Source of the DNA: Kocuria tytonis
Lineage (GTDB): Bacteria > Actinomycetota > Actinomycetes > Actinomycetales > Micrococcaceae
Length of the DNA stretch: 64,000 bases
NCBI RefSeq assembly: GCF_003226895.2
Contig: NZ_PNJG02000001.1
Coordinates: 62,001-126,000, forward strand
Direction: 5' to 3'
The notes beneath the pieces are model-generated. The model was given only the letters and a program-made list of their open reading frames with translations. It did no database searches and was not told the DNA's origin. Positions 52,569 to 60,528 of the stretch are shown here, one piece after another (within the stretch, counting starts at the first letter, position 1; each line of letters begins with the position of its first letter). Position numbers and translations under genes: made by a program.

Positions 52569-53059
52569 GGGGTGCCCTCCAACCGGTACGGCGCCAGCGC
52601 CTCGCGTTCCGAGGCGAACAGGCGCACGCCACGCTCATCGAGGCCCCCGTAGGAGACGGACACGTCCCCGATCTGCTTGCGGGTCACCCCGGCGGGCATG
52701 TTCGTGGACCGGTCCCGGATGCCGGCGACGAGCGCGCCGATGTCCGTGGCGTCCTCGAAGCCGTGCCGCACGGTGACCACCACGGCGCCGAACTCCCGGG
52801 GTGCGGGGGCGGGGAGTCGCAGCAGCCCGTTCGTGGACCACTGCACCCGGTCCAGCGCCACCGGCCGGCCGGCCACCTGCACGTCAAGGACTTCGTCCAA
52901 GGCGAGCGTCGGGAGCTTCACCACGGACGAGCCGTGCCCGTCGAGCCGGAACGTCTCCTCGATGGTCGGGGCGACGTGCCACCCGCAGTAGCGGCGCACG
53001 GCCTGCTCGGCGGCCTCGGCCGGGTCCACGGTGGCGGCGGTCATCCGTGGGTACTTCAT
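52565..53059 (-). CDS. Head-tail adaptor (connector) protein
   Basis: 164 residues; ATG 53059 overlaps the previous stop as TGATG, and GTG 53062 is possible. The N-terminal helices (ATVDPAEAAEQAVRRYCGWHVAP) and the beta strands that follow (DGHGSSVVKLPTLALDEVLDVQVAGRPV) are the pattern of gp6-like adaptors of HK97-type phages. First connector after the capsid block. Confidence 0.65.
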   Translation of the reverse strand: MKYPRMTAATVDPAEAAEQAVRRYCGWHVAPTIEETFRLDGHGSSVVKLPTLALDEVLDVQVAGRPVALDRVQWSTNGLLRLPAPAPREFGAVVVTVRHGFEDATDIGALVAGIRDRSTNMPAGVTRKQIGDVSVSYGGLDERGVRLFASEREALAPYRLEGTP

Positions 53060-53298
53060 CACTTGCCGCCGCGGGGCTTGTGTCCAGGACGGCGCCGAGC
53101 GGCCTCGGGGGCGGCCTCGTCGTCGGTGATCTCCACGGTGCGTTCCTCGTGGTCCACGGTCACGGCCTTGTTCTCGGGGGTGCGGGCCTTGTTCTCGGGG
53201 GTGCGGGCCTTGAGCCCGAGCGCCTGCGCATCACGGTCGGAGAGGTCCACGGACACGGTGACCTCGTTCTGGCCGAGCGGAAGTTCGTAGGGGTGCAT
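53059..53298 (-). CDS. Small phage protein with duplicated motif
   Basis: 79 residues from ATG 53298 behind AAGGAG. The first part (MHPYELPLGQNEVTVSVDLSD) looks beta, then an exact seven-residue tandem copy, KARTPEN KARTPEN, and a charged, arginine-rich end. Sits between capsid and adaptor genes. Function unknown. Confidence 0.6.
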   Translation of the reverse strand: MHPYELPLGQNEVTVSVDLSDRDAQALGLKARTPENKARTPENKAVTVDHEERTVEITDDEAAPEAARRRPGHKPRGGK

Positions 53299-53322
53299 GG
53301 GAGCTCCTTGGGTCGGGGTGTC

Positions 53323-53362
53323 GCACGGCCGCGTGACCCTAGTTATGGTCACGCGGCCGTGC
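53323..53362 (-). other. Perfect 16-bp hairpin after the capsid gene
   Basis: GCACGGCCGCGTGACC (53323-53338) pairs with GGTCACGCGGCCGTGC (53347-53362) around CTAGTTAT. It starts 16 bases after the capsid stop and lies before the next start. No T tract follows, so it may be an mRNA stabiliser, a processing site or a partial terminator. Confidence 0.65.
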
Positions 53363-53378
53363 GGATGACACCGGGTGG

Positions 53379-54572
53379 TCAGGCGGCCTTGACGGACACC
53401 TTCGCGAACGCCGCGGGGCGCTGCACCATCAGGCCGGCACGCTCCTCGGCGCGGAACGTCACCTTGTTCTGGGTGAAGTTCCGGTCGTGCTGGTCCGAGG
53501 CGGCCACCACGATGCCGCCCTTGCGGAGAATCGCGGCCTGCCGGAAGTCGCCCACCAGCGGGGTGCCCTGCTTCGCGTTCGGGGTGACCACGGTCTGCAG
53601 CCCCCACAGGGACGGGGCGAACTGCAGGGTGCCGTTGCCGTACGGGGCGTAGAACGGGCCGCCGCCCATGTACTGGCCGTTGCCGTCCTTGTCCAGGCGG
53701 GCGTTCTCGTAGTCGATCGGGTGGATCACCAGCCCGGTCGGCACCAGCTTCGACTGGGTGCGGATCGCGGTCGTGGACCGGTAGATCGCGTCCACCAGGT
53801 TCGTGCCCGCGTCGCCCTGCACGTTCAGCACGCCGGACATGTGGTAGAGGCCGTCGAAGTTGTCGCCTGCGCCGTCCCCGTTGAGGATCTGCGCCTCCTC
53901 CTCGAGGATGAGGTCACGGACCAGGAAGGAGTTGATGAGGGACACCAGGAACGGCGCGTCCTCGGTCATCTCCGTGGTCACGTCGGTGACGCCTGCGATC
54001 TTGGAGAGACCCGCGGTGACCTGCTCGAACTTGTAGTGCACGTAGGGCTTCTCCGTGCCCTCCGGGGTGATCGCCGGGGCGCCCTCGGTGGAGCCGGGCA
54101 CCTGCCGGAAGTACTTCAGCACAGGGTTCGACATGGCCGCGTTGGTCATGAGGTTAGCCACCGTGGGGGTGGGCCGGACCTCCTCGATGACCTGCTGAGT
54201 CACTGTCTCGAACGCCAGGCCCTCCAGCGTGTGCGCCGTGTTCGCGGCCTTGAACTCGGGGGCCTCCACACCGCCGGACTTGATGCGGCGGGCCAGGGCC
54301 CCGAGATCGCCGGCCTTGGACAGGAACGCCTCGCCCAGGGACTTCACGGCGGGGCCACGCGAGTACGTGGTTCCCTCACCCTCGGTCACCCCGGAGTTCA
54401 GGGCGTCCAGGAGGTCCTGGGCGGACTTCGCGGAGTCCATCTGGGTCTTGGCGGTCTTGAGCTCGTCGCCGATGGCCACGAGCCGGGACTTCTGCTCGTC
54501 CGTGGCCGTGCCCTGGTTGAATGCGTCCACAAGGCTCTTCGCTTCGGCCTTGAGTTCCTCAAACTTATCCAC
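53379..54572 (-). CDS. HK97-type major capsid protein
   Basis: 397 residues from GTG 54572 behind AAAGGACAG. An N-terminal delta-like helical domain (about 1-105; DKFEELKAEAKSLVDAFNQGTATDEQKSRLVAIGDELKTAK) is probably removed by the protease encoded upstream. The mature part starts near residue 105 and shows capsid-fold sequences: SNPVLKYFRQVPGSTEGAPAI, LINSFLVRDLILEEEAQILNGDGAGDNFDGL, and ILRKGGIVVAASDQHDRNFTQNKVTFRAEERAGLMVQRPAAF. Confidence 0.92.
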   Translation of the reverse strand: MDKFEELKAEAKSLVDAFNQGTATDEQKSRLVAIGDELKTAKTQMDSAKSAQDLLDALNSGVTEGEGTTYSRGPAVKSLGEAFLSKAGDLGALARRIKSGGVEAPEFKAANTAHTLEGLAFETVTQQVIEEVRPTPTVANLMTNAAMSNPVLKYFRQVPGSTEGAPAITPEGTEKPYVHYKFEQVTAGLSKIAGVTDVTTEMTEDAPFLVSLINSFLVRDLILEEEAQILNGDGAGDNFDGLYHMSGVLNVQGDAGTNLVDAIYRSTTAIRTQSKLVPTGLVIHPIDYENARLDKDGNGQYMGGGPFYAPYGNGTLQFAPSLWGLQTVVTPNAKQGTPLVGDFRQAAILRKGGIVVAASDQHDRNFTQNKVTFRAEERAGLMVQRPAAFAKVSVKAA

Positions 54573-54584
54573 TGGTCTGTCCTT

Positions 54585-55310
54585 TCAGTTCGTGGAGTCG
54601 TCGGTCAGGTACTCACTGAGACCGATCGCGGCGGCTGCGTACTGGGAGTCGTCGGACTTGACGCCGGAAGCGCCCTCATCCTCGGACCCAGCCCGACTAG
54701 CGGCGGCTGTATCTTCGTGAGTTTCGGTGCTCGCGTGCTTCGCGAGCGCCCGGCCCACTGCGTCCTCGACCGCGGACGCGATGGCGTCGACGGTGAGCGC
54801 GGGGTCGGGAATCGTGGGGGTGGACTTGATGGCCACCAGGCGGGTCGCGGGGTTCGCGCCGAGGATCGTCATGGAGGCCTCCAGGAGGTCCACGTCCTTG
54901 ACGTAGCGGACGTGCTCGCCGTTCTTCTCGCCGTCCTCGGCGTCACGGACGATGAACCCGAAGGAGAACTCGCGGACCCGTCCGGACTTGAGCAGCTTGT
55001 ACGCCTGCCGGGACTGGTCCGTGTCCAGGTCGAACTGGCCGCGCACGAGCAGCCCCTCGTCGGTCTCTTTCGCCTCGTGAATCCCGGCCACGTAGGACAT
55101 GGGGTCGTTCGAGGCGTGGGACCACAGGAACGGGATCTCCCCGCCGTTCTCGCGCCACTCGGCCAAGGTGCGCTCGAACGCTCCCTTGACCATGACGTCC
55201 CCGTAGGAGTCGATGTTGCCGAACGCGGAGACGACCGCTTCGAACGTGCCGTCCTCGTCGTTGCGGGACTTCACTGCGATACCGCGGGAGCGGGTCTCGA
55301 TGTCGGTCAT
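54585..55310 (-). CDS. Prohead protease (HK97 U35 family)
   Basis: 241 residues from ATG 55310 behind GGAGG, overlapping the portal stop by ATGA. The conserved protease core is seen in AVVSAFGNIDSYGDVMVKGAFERTL, IPFLWSHASNDPMSYV (the His of the catalytic site) and REFSFGFIVRDAED (the Ser). It matures the procapsid by cutting the capsid delta domain. The Ala/Ser-rich C-terminal tail (about 180-241) may itself be removed. Confidence 0.9.
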   Translation of the reverse strand: MTDIETRSRGIAVKSRNDEDGTFEAVVSAFGNIDSYGDVMVKGAFERTLAEWRENGGEIPFLWSHASNDPMSYVAGIHEAKETDEGLLVRGQFDLDTDQSRQAYKLLKSGRVREFSFGFIVRDAEDGEKNGEHVRYVKDVDLLEASMTILGANPATRLVAIKSTPTIPDPALTVDAIASAVEDAVGRALAKHASTETHEDTAAASRAGSEDEGASGVKSDDSQYAAAAIGLSEYLTDDSTN

Positions 55311-57301
55311 GATGGATCCTCCGTTGTGATCTCGACGGAACACTGGCAGTTGGCCACCTCGGACACGGGGAGAGACTTCGAGTCCCCGGGCCAGTCGGAA
55401 CCGTTGCTGAACTTCTCGTTGATGCCGACCGTCTGCCCGTTCATGGCCGCGTGGGTGTGCCGGGGGTTCTTGGACCGGACGACCCAGGTCTTGGTGGTGT
55501 CCCGGCCCGAGCGGTGCACCTGCCGTCCTGCTTCGACCGCGGCGAACCCGGCGAGCGCGGCCGCGATGGACGCGCCCCACATGGCACCGCGGGACTCGCG
55601 GAGCTCGGTGAACACGTCCTCGGGGGTCTTGCCCTCCGGCGCCGTGCCCTCGACCACGGCTTCCAGGGCCTGTCGGGTGCCCTCGTTGAGCATGTGCGCC
55701 CGTGTCTCGGCGACGGCGGTGAGGAACGCGACCGTGGCCTGCAGGTCGTAGTCGCCTTCGTAGCCGAGCTGCGCGGCGGTCTTCGCCCCGATCTGCGCGG
55801 TCACGACCTTGGACAAGGTCAACAGGTCCGCGGAGAGCTCGCGGTCCCAACGGTCCCCGTCCCACCAGGGCGTGTCGGCCTTGGAGTTCAGGGCCGCGGT
55901 GACGGCGGCCTGCTGCCGGCGGCTGTGCGACTCGATGAGGTCCTGGATTCGTGCGGGCTGGGTCTCCTCGGGTTCGGCCTTGACCGACACGAGCGCGGAC
56001 TTCGCCTCCACGGTCGCGGCCTTGCCGCCCGCAGGATCTCCGTCCGGGGTGTCCGTGGCCCCGAGCGCGGCCATGTTCAGCGGCTGCAGCACCTGGTCCC
56101 CGTTGGGCACCGGCTGGAGGTTCTGGGTGGCACGGGCCTCGTTCACCGTCATCCATGCCCCCGAGCCCGTGGCTGTGGACAGCACGTCCGCTTCCTCCTC
56201 GAACGAGCCGCGGAGCTTCTCCTTGACGTTGAACTCGAAGTACGAACCGTCCTCGACGCCAAGCATCGGGAGCAGGCGCGTGTTCAGGTGGTCCTCGACC
56301 ATCCGCAGCAGCGGCCCGAGGGTCTCCCCGTAGAGGGACTTCCGGAACTCGCGCATGTTCGCGTACGTCACGCCACCGGTCTCACCCAGCATCGCCGGGT
56401 TCACGTGGTAGGTGCGGGCCACCGTGGCCAGGGACAGCTGCGCGGCCTCGACGTACTGCTGCTCCTTCGAGTTCAGCGCGCCGGCCTCGATCTTCATGCC
56501 GTCCTCGAGCAGCGGCATGCCACCGGACTGCACGCCGCCGGAGCGGAACTCGCGCATGTCCTGCTTGAACCGGGCCAGGGCTTCCTTCGACCAGCCGGGA
56601 GCGCCCGAGGGTCGGGAGATGTACGAGGAGATCAGGCCGCCGTTGCGCCACACGGACAGCCGGTACGCCTGCGCGGCGACCTGCTCGGTGAGCGTGTCCC
56701 GCAGCGCCTCGATCGGGGAGGAGCCCTTGTGCCCGTAGGCGGGGGAGTACCCCCGGAAGTGGATCAGGTTCTCCGCGGGGATCCGCACCGTCTTCCCGTC
56801 CAGGAGCACGTCCACGGACAGGGTGCCGTTCCACTCGGAGCCGTGACGCTCCACGACGTCGGCCACCGGGAGCGGGCGGATCGAGAGGATACCGGGGGCG
56901 TTGAGCACCACCCAGAACGCCTCGTCGTAGAGGTCCATGTCCGCGACCAGGCTGTACATGAGCTGGTAACCGGTCTGCGCCGGGTTCGGGTTCGCGAGCA
57001 CCCGGGCGGCCGCCGACGTGCGGTCCCGCTCCCGGCCCTGCTCGACCGGGCGGAACACGTGCAGCCCCAGCTGGGCGACGTTGCGGGCCCGGAAGTCCAC
57101 CACAGCCCGCAGGTTCGGCTGCGTGCGGTGCAGGTCCGCAGGGGTGAACCGGGAGAGCTTCTCGATCAGCGCACGCGTCTCACGGCCCGACAAGGTCGAC
57201 CCGGGGGAGACCTCCACGGACGGGGCCATGCTCATCCGCACGGACTCGATCCGGTCACCGAGACCACCGAAGGCCCCGGACAGGGCATCAACCACTCCCA
57301 T
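55307..57301 (-). CDS. Portal protein fused to a minor head (MuF-like) domain
   Basis: 664 residues from ATG 57301. Residues 1-410 are an HK97-type portal (PNLRAVVDFRARNVAQLGLHVF, LHVFRPVEQG, IHFRGYSPAYGHKGSSPIEALRDTL, HVNPAMLGETGG). After an Ala/Glu linker, residues about 450-664 match minor head proteins, ending RHTHAAMNGQTVGINEKF and VANCQCSVEI. Usually these are two genes. I see one uninterrupted frame, so the fusion is real in this sequence. The product makes the DNA gate of the head and may deliver an internal domain. Confidence 0.85.
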   Translation of the reverse strand: MGVVDALSGAFGGLGDRIESVRMSMAPSVEVSPGSTLSGRETRALIEKLSRFTPADLHRTQPNLRAVVDFRARNVAQLGLHVFRPVEQGRERDRTSAAARVLANPNPAQTGYQLMYSLVADMDLYDEAFWVVLNAPGILSIRPLPVADVVERHGSEWNGTLSVDVLLDGKTVRIPAENLIHFRGYSPAYGHKGSSPIEALRDTLTEQVAAQAYRLSVWRNGGLISSYISRPSGAPGWSKEALARFKQDMREFRSGGVQSGGMPLLEDGMKIEAGALNSKEQQYVEAAQLSLATVARTYHVNPAMLGETGGVTYANMREFRKSLYGETLGPLLRMVEDHLNTRLLPMLGVEDGSYFEFNVKEKLRGSFEEEADVLSTATGSGAWMTVNEARATQNLQPVPNGDQVLQPLNMAALGATDTPDGDPAGGKAATVEAKSALVSVKAEPEETQPARIQDLIESHSRRQQAAVTAALNSKADTPWWDGDRWDRELSADLLTLSKVVTAQIGAKTAAQLGYEGDYDLQATVAFLTAVAETRAHMLNEGTRQALEAVVEGTAPEGKTPEDVFTELRESRGAMWGASIAAALAGFAAVEAGRQVHRSGRDTTKTWVVRSKNPRHTHAAMNGQTVGINEKFSNGSDWPGDSKSLPVSEVANCQCSVEITTEDPS

Positions 57302-57318
57302 GTGCACCCCCTTCCAGG

Positions 57319-58785
57319 TCAGAACACCATCAGTCCGTGCGACTCGTACGCCGAGGACTCCGTCTCAGAAACTTCCATCGAGTGCGCGAACACGAACCAC
57401 GCCATCGACACCGCCACCAGCGGGGCGATGTCCACCGGCGACTTCCGCCGGTCGAACATGAACAGCCCGTCACCAGTGAGGCGGGTCTGCGCAGCCTTCG
57501 CCGCGATGTCCAGCACCGGCTGCGGCAGGTGCTCCACGAGCCCGTCACGGACCGCGGAGAAGAACTCCATGGCCGAGGCGGTCACATCCGAGCCCTGGCA
57601 CCGGTACACCGGAATGCCGCGCTCCTCGAACAACTCGATCAGGCCCGTGGCCGGGGCGCCCTTGCCCTGGATCACGACCTTCGATGCGCCGATCGCGTCC
57701 CAGCGGGCGTTCACCCACGGCACCACCCACGCGTCGCCCTCGCGCATCGCGATGACCTCCACGTGGGTGCGGCCCGAAGCGTTCGAGCCCACCGCCGTCA
57801 CGTAGGACATGGCCCGGTCAATGGACGTGTCCACCGCCAGCACGATCTCCGAGTCAGGGGCGATGCAGGACGCAGGGTTCTCCCCGGACTCCCACACACC
57901 CTCCTTCCACGGCCCGCCCTCCAAGGCGTTCACCCACTGGCACAGGTTCTCCGTGCGCCACGCGACCTCCGTGGACGTCTCGTACGCCACGCGCAGCGCG
58001 TCCAAGCTCAGCCCGTACCCGAGCGACGGGTTCGCCTTCGCCCAGTTCAGGGGGTTGCCCGTGTCATCGTCCTCCGCCGCGGACCACTCGCAGATCAGGG
58101 TCTGCGTGTCCGGGTCGTCCAGGGACTCGACGGCGCGGCGCCGCAGGTCCCGCAGGACCACGGACCGGGAATCCCCGGCGTTCGACACCCCGAGCACCAG
58201 CGCGTCCTCCTGCGCGAGCGTCGTGTTCGAGATCGCGTTCCACGAGTCCCAGGACAGGTGCTCGCGCAGCTCGTCCATGAGCACCAGCGGGGAAGACTTG
58301 CCTCGCCCGCCGCCACGGTTCGCCGCGGCCACCGCCCAGCGGGACCCGTTGTCCAGCTTCATGGCGTTCCGCCCGGCACCCAGCCACGTCTTCGCGACCA
58401 GCGGCGGGTCCGACTCCACGGACTCGAGCAGCTCCAGGCCCTGGTTCCAGGTCTCCTGCGAGGTGTCCAGGTTCTGCGCGGTCGACAGGACCGGCTCACC
58501 CTCCTTCAGCACGAGCATGAAGTACAGGGCGAGGACGATCATCACCGCGGACTTGCCGTTCTGGCGGGCCACCAGCAGCAGCACCACACGGAACCGGAGC
58601 CGACCGTCCGGCCGCAACTCCAGCGCCCGCTTCAAGAAGTGCTCCTGCCACGGCCGGCCACGCCACCCGAACAGGTCGTGTGCGAACTCCAGGCAGTCGA
58701 AACCCAGGGTGGTCTGCGGGGTCAGCTCGCGCAGCGGCGCCGTCTCGATCCGCGGCAACGTGTGACCCTTGAGGTCCGCGAGCAT
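57319..58785 (-). CDS. Terminase large subunit
   Basis: 488 residues from ATG 58785, sharing one base with the small-subunit stop (TGATG). Packaging motor: the Walker A variant VARQNGKS is at 73-79, Walker B LVLMDE with D171 and E172, and the coupling segment follows. The nuclease domain has VLAVDTSID near 320 and acidic residues further on. Actinophage-type terminase of the HK97 group. Confidence 0.93.
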   Translation of the reverse strand: MLADLKGHTLPRIETAPLRELTPQTTLGFDCLEFAHDLFGWRGRPWQEHFLKRALELRPDGRLRFRVVLLLVARQNGKSAVMIVLALYFMLVLKEGEPVLSTAQNLDTSQETWNQGLELLESVESDPPLVAKTWLGAGRNAMKLDNGSRWAVAAANRGGGRGKSSPLVLMDELREHLSWDSWNAISNTTLAQEDALVLGVSNAGDSRSVVLRDLRRRAVESLDDPDTQTLICEWSAAEDDDTGNPLNWAKANPSLGYGLSLDALRVAYETSTEVAWRTENLCQWVNALEGGPWKEGVWESGENPASCIAPDSEIVLAVDTSIDRAMSYVTAVGSNASGRTHVEVIAMREGDAWVVPWVNARWDAIGASKVVIQGKGAPATGLIELFEERGIPVYRCQGSDVTASAMEFFSAVRDGLVEHLPQPVLDIAAKAAQTRLTGDGLFMFDRRKSPVDIAPLVAVSMAWFVFAHSMEVSETESSAYESHGLMVF

Positions 58786-59141
58786 CACGCGCCCTTGGAC
58801 GACTTGGCCCGCTGCCGGTACTTGTCCAACGCCGACGCCGCCGCGGACGCGGGCTTGCCGGTGTCCAGTTGCCCGCGGGCATCCGGGGCGCCACCCAGGG
58901 CGCGCAGTGTGTTCAGCATGTGCGGGCCCAGGTACAGGGCCTTCGTGACCTCCTGCCCCTCACCCGTGGCCAGGGCCAGGTCGATCCGGGCCGCGTACGT
59001 GCGCGCCAGCGTGATCGCCGCGTCATCCGCGTCCGTCAGCCAGTCCATGGCCTTGATCGACGCCTCCACCGCATCCGTGAGGGTCGCATGCAGGACCGTG
59101 CCCGCCTGCGCGCCGCCCGTGATGCTGATGAGCTCGTTCAT
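58785..59141 (-). CDS. Terminase small subunit
   Basis: 118 residues from ATG 59141 with GGAGGACCGCCCC upstream. Mostly helical (VEASIKAMDWLTDADDAAITLARTYAARIDLAL), matching small DNA-recognition subunits of terminases. Its call rests mainly on translational overlap with the large subunit and on position after the HNH gene. First gene of the morphogenesis operon, preceded by a palindromic operator candidate. Confidence 0.72.
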   Translation of the reverse strand: MNELISITGGAQAGTVLHATLTDAVEASIKAMDWLTDADDAAITLARTYAARIDLALATGEGQEVTKALYLGPHMLNTLRALGGAPDARGQLDTGKPASAAASALDKYRQRAKSSKGA

Positions 59142-59264
59142 GGGGCGGTCCTCCGTCCTGGGGCTGCTCGTGCGCGATGGGTACTACCCCTCAGTGAGTG
59201 AAGGATGACTACCGGCGGCCACGCGAGGGCCCGTTCGGTGCTCAACATTTGTGCCACCCCCCGG

Positions 59265-59285
59265 TGGTACAAACGGTTTGTACCA
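59265..59285. promoter_or_regulatory. 21-bp palindromic operator candidate before the terminase operon
   Basis: Ten-base arms TGGTACAAAC (59265-59274) and GTTTGTACCA (59276-59285) are perfect inverted repeats around a central G. A near half-site TTTGTGCCA lies at 59248-59256. The 165-base gap between the 59307 gene and the small terminase gene has no coding sequence. A dimeric phage regulator binding here is inferred. Confidence 0.6.
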
Positions 59286-59306
59286 GGGGTTGTGTTAGGG
59301 CTTGTG

Positions 59307-59753
59307 TCAGCCCCGGGGGTTGAGTCCGAGGTGCTCGGTGACGGCGCGGCGCACGTCGGCGTGCGTGGTCTCGGTCCCGAAGGGGATCGCCCCTACCGGT
59401 CGCGGGGTGTGGGTGCTGATGGGCACCTGGATCGTGCCGAGGTCCTCGTGGGTGTCGAAGGCTCGCATGGCGATGACCACGGGCAGGTGCCCGACGATGC
59501 CCGGTGTTCCCTCGGTCGTGTGCTTGGTCTTGTCCTCGTGTGCCTCGGCCTGTTCGGTGCGCTCGCGGTTCATGTCCGCGGCTGCTTGCCCGAGGGACGC
59601 GGCGAGGTTGGCGTTGGCCTGGTCGAGGGTGGCCTTGAGTTCGTCCTTGAACTTGGCCCAGTTGGTGGCGAGGTCCGCGCTCGGGTTGGAGTGCGCCTCG
59701 TCGTGGCCCTCGTCGTGGTGCAGCATGCCGTTGCCCTGGTGTCCTGTGGTCAT
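59307..59753 (-). CDS. Phage protein of unknown function upstream of terminase
   Basis: 148 residues from ATG 59753, with AGGAG nine bases upstream. The start is His-rich (MTTGHQGNGMLHHDEGHDEAH), then a helical stretch (about 30-75, LATNWAKFKDELKATLDQANANLAASL) and a C-terminal part with LPVVIAMRAFDTHEDLGTIQVPIS. No family is recognised. It lies between the HNH and terminase genes and before the operator. Confidence 0.6.
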   Translation of the reverse strand: MTTGHQGNGMLHHDEGHDEAHSNPSADLATNWAKFKDELKATLDQANANLAASLGQAAADMNRERTEQAEAHEDKTKHTTEGTPGIVGHLPVVIAMRAFDTHEDLGTIQVPISTHTPRPVGAIPFGTETTHADVRRAVTEHLGLNPRG

Positions 59754-59780
59754 GGTGTGCGCTCCTGATGTGGTGGTGGG

Positions 59781-60110
59781 TCAGGTGGTGGCCAGTGCCT
59801 CCCAGTCGCAGGACGTCGTGCCCAGCTCGGGGAGGGTCATGCTGTTCCCGCGGGAGAGGTTGCAGCCCGCGTGGGAGGGGCGCATGTTCTCCTGGTCGGC
59901 GGCGAAGTCCGGGTGCGTGGACACCGGGAACATGTGGTCGACCTGCAGGGAGTCGGGGGAGTACGGGTCCGTGGTCTCGTAGTCGATGGCCTGCCCGCAC
60001 AGCCAGCACGGGGGCTGGTCCCGTTTGCACTTCTCCCGGTAGTCGTTGACGGCGTCGCGTACCGCCCGGGTCTTGCGGAGGGTGCTGGACCGTGAGCCTT
60101 GCGCCGGCAT
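59781..60110 (-). CDS. HNH endonuclease next to terminase
   Basis: 109 residues from ATG 60110 behind GAGGGGGAC. The HNH pattern is seen in CWLCGQAIDYE, SLQVDHMFPVSTHPDFAADQENMRPSHAGCNLSRGN: a CxxC zinc pair, the VDH catalytic histidine, and the N and C/N of the last part. HNH proteins beside the terminase are needed for DNA cutting and packaging in many cos phages. The longer open frame upstream is ignored. Confidence 0.88.
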   Translation of the reverse strand: MPAQGSRSSTLRKTRAVRDAVNDYREKCKRDQPPCWLCGQAIDYETTDPYSPDSLQVDHMFPVSTHPDFAADQENMRPSHAGCNLSRGNSMTLPELGTTSCDWEALATT

Positions 60111-60333
60111 GTCGTCCCCCTCGTGGTGTGGCCCTCGCGCTGGGTGCCCCTCATCGGGTTTTGGTGTAGGAGTCCCGGTCGTGGGGGTCCATGGGTCCGG
60201 GTGCTGGATGGGCTGGCCCGGCGGCCTTGACGCGAGGGGTAGGTGGGTGGTGGTGCAGGTGCGCCTCGGCCACGTGGCGGGGCGTCGTGGGCGTCCTTGC
60301 CCCTGAGAGACACGGAGGGGTGAACACCACCAG

Positions 60334-60397
60334 TGCGGCAGCCAGGACTCGAACCTGGGGCGACACCTCAGGTGCCTGGGATCCAACTCCCTACCGC
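60334..60397 (-). tRNA. tRNA-like element, short and probably degenerate
   Basis: On the minus strand: GCGGTAG pairs with CTGCCGC (7-bp acceptor), GGGA-GTTGGA-TCCC forms a D-like arm, and CCAGG-TTCGAGT-CCTGG is a perfect T-arm. Between them GGCACC and GGTGTC pair tightly around TGA, so no regular seven-base anticodon loop exists. It is 64 bases and has no CCA. It may be a decayed phage tRNA, a real tRNA with unusual anticodon arm (TGA would read serine codons), or another RNA. Confidence 0.4.
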
Positions 60398-60417
60398 GGC
60401 CCCGGGGGGGCCATGCA

Positions 60418-60450
60418 GTGTGGGTGAGCGTCCCCCGCGCTCACCCACAC
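60418..60450. terminator. Strong hairpin at the early/late boundary
   Basis: GTGTGGGTGAGCG (60418-60430) pairs perfectly with CGCTCACCCACAC (60438-60450). It lies between the early cassette and the tRNA-like/HNH block and would slow read-through on either strand. Confidence 0.65.
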
Positions 60451-60452
60451 CT

Positions 60453-60472
60453 CAGTCCAGGAGGACTGTTTT
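60453..60472 (+). terminator. Small plus-strand terminator
   Basis: CAGTCC, AGGA and GGACTG form a 6-bp stem followed by TTTT on the plus strand. It faces against the phage transcription direction and may stop plus-strand reading into the early genes. Confidence 0.45.
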
Positions 60473-60528
60473 CGGGCGCGTTGTAGCGCCTTCGTGTCCC
60501 ATCCTACCAGGATTGACCCCAGTTAGGG

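Larger units (their letters stand above)
60111..60528. other. 418-base gap without protein genes
   Basis: Besides the tRNA-like element and two hairpins described separately, 60111-60333 holds no frame I trust; a 71-codon frame at 60151-60366 runs through the tRNA-like element. Gaps between HNH and early genes in cos phages can hold the cos site, but no cohesive-end sequence can be identified by eye. Confidence 0.4.

Noticed and set aside
60151-60366. A 71-codon minus-strand frame beside the HNH gene
   Set aside because: It overlaps the tRNA-like element, has no ribosome site and is rich in Pro and His as expected from out-of-frame GC-rich DNA.
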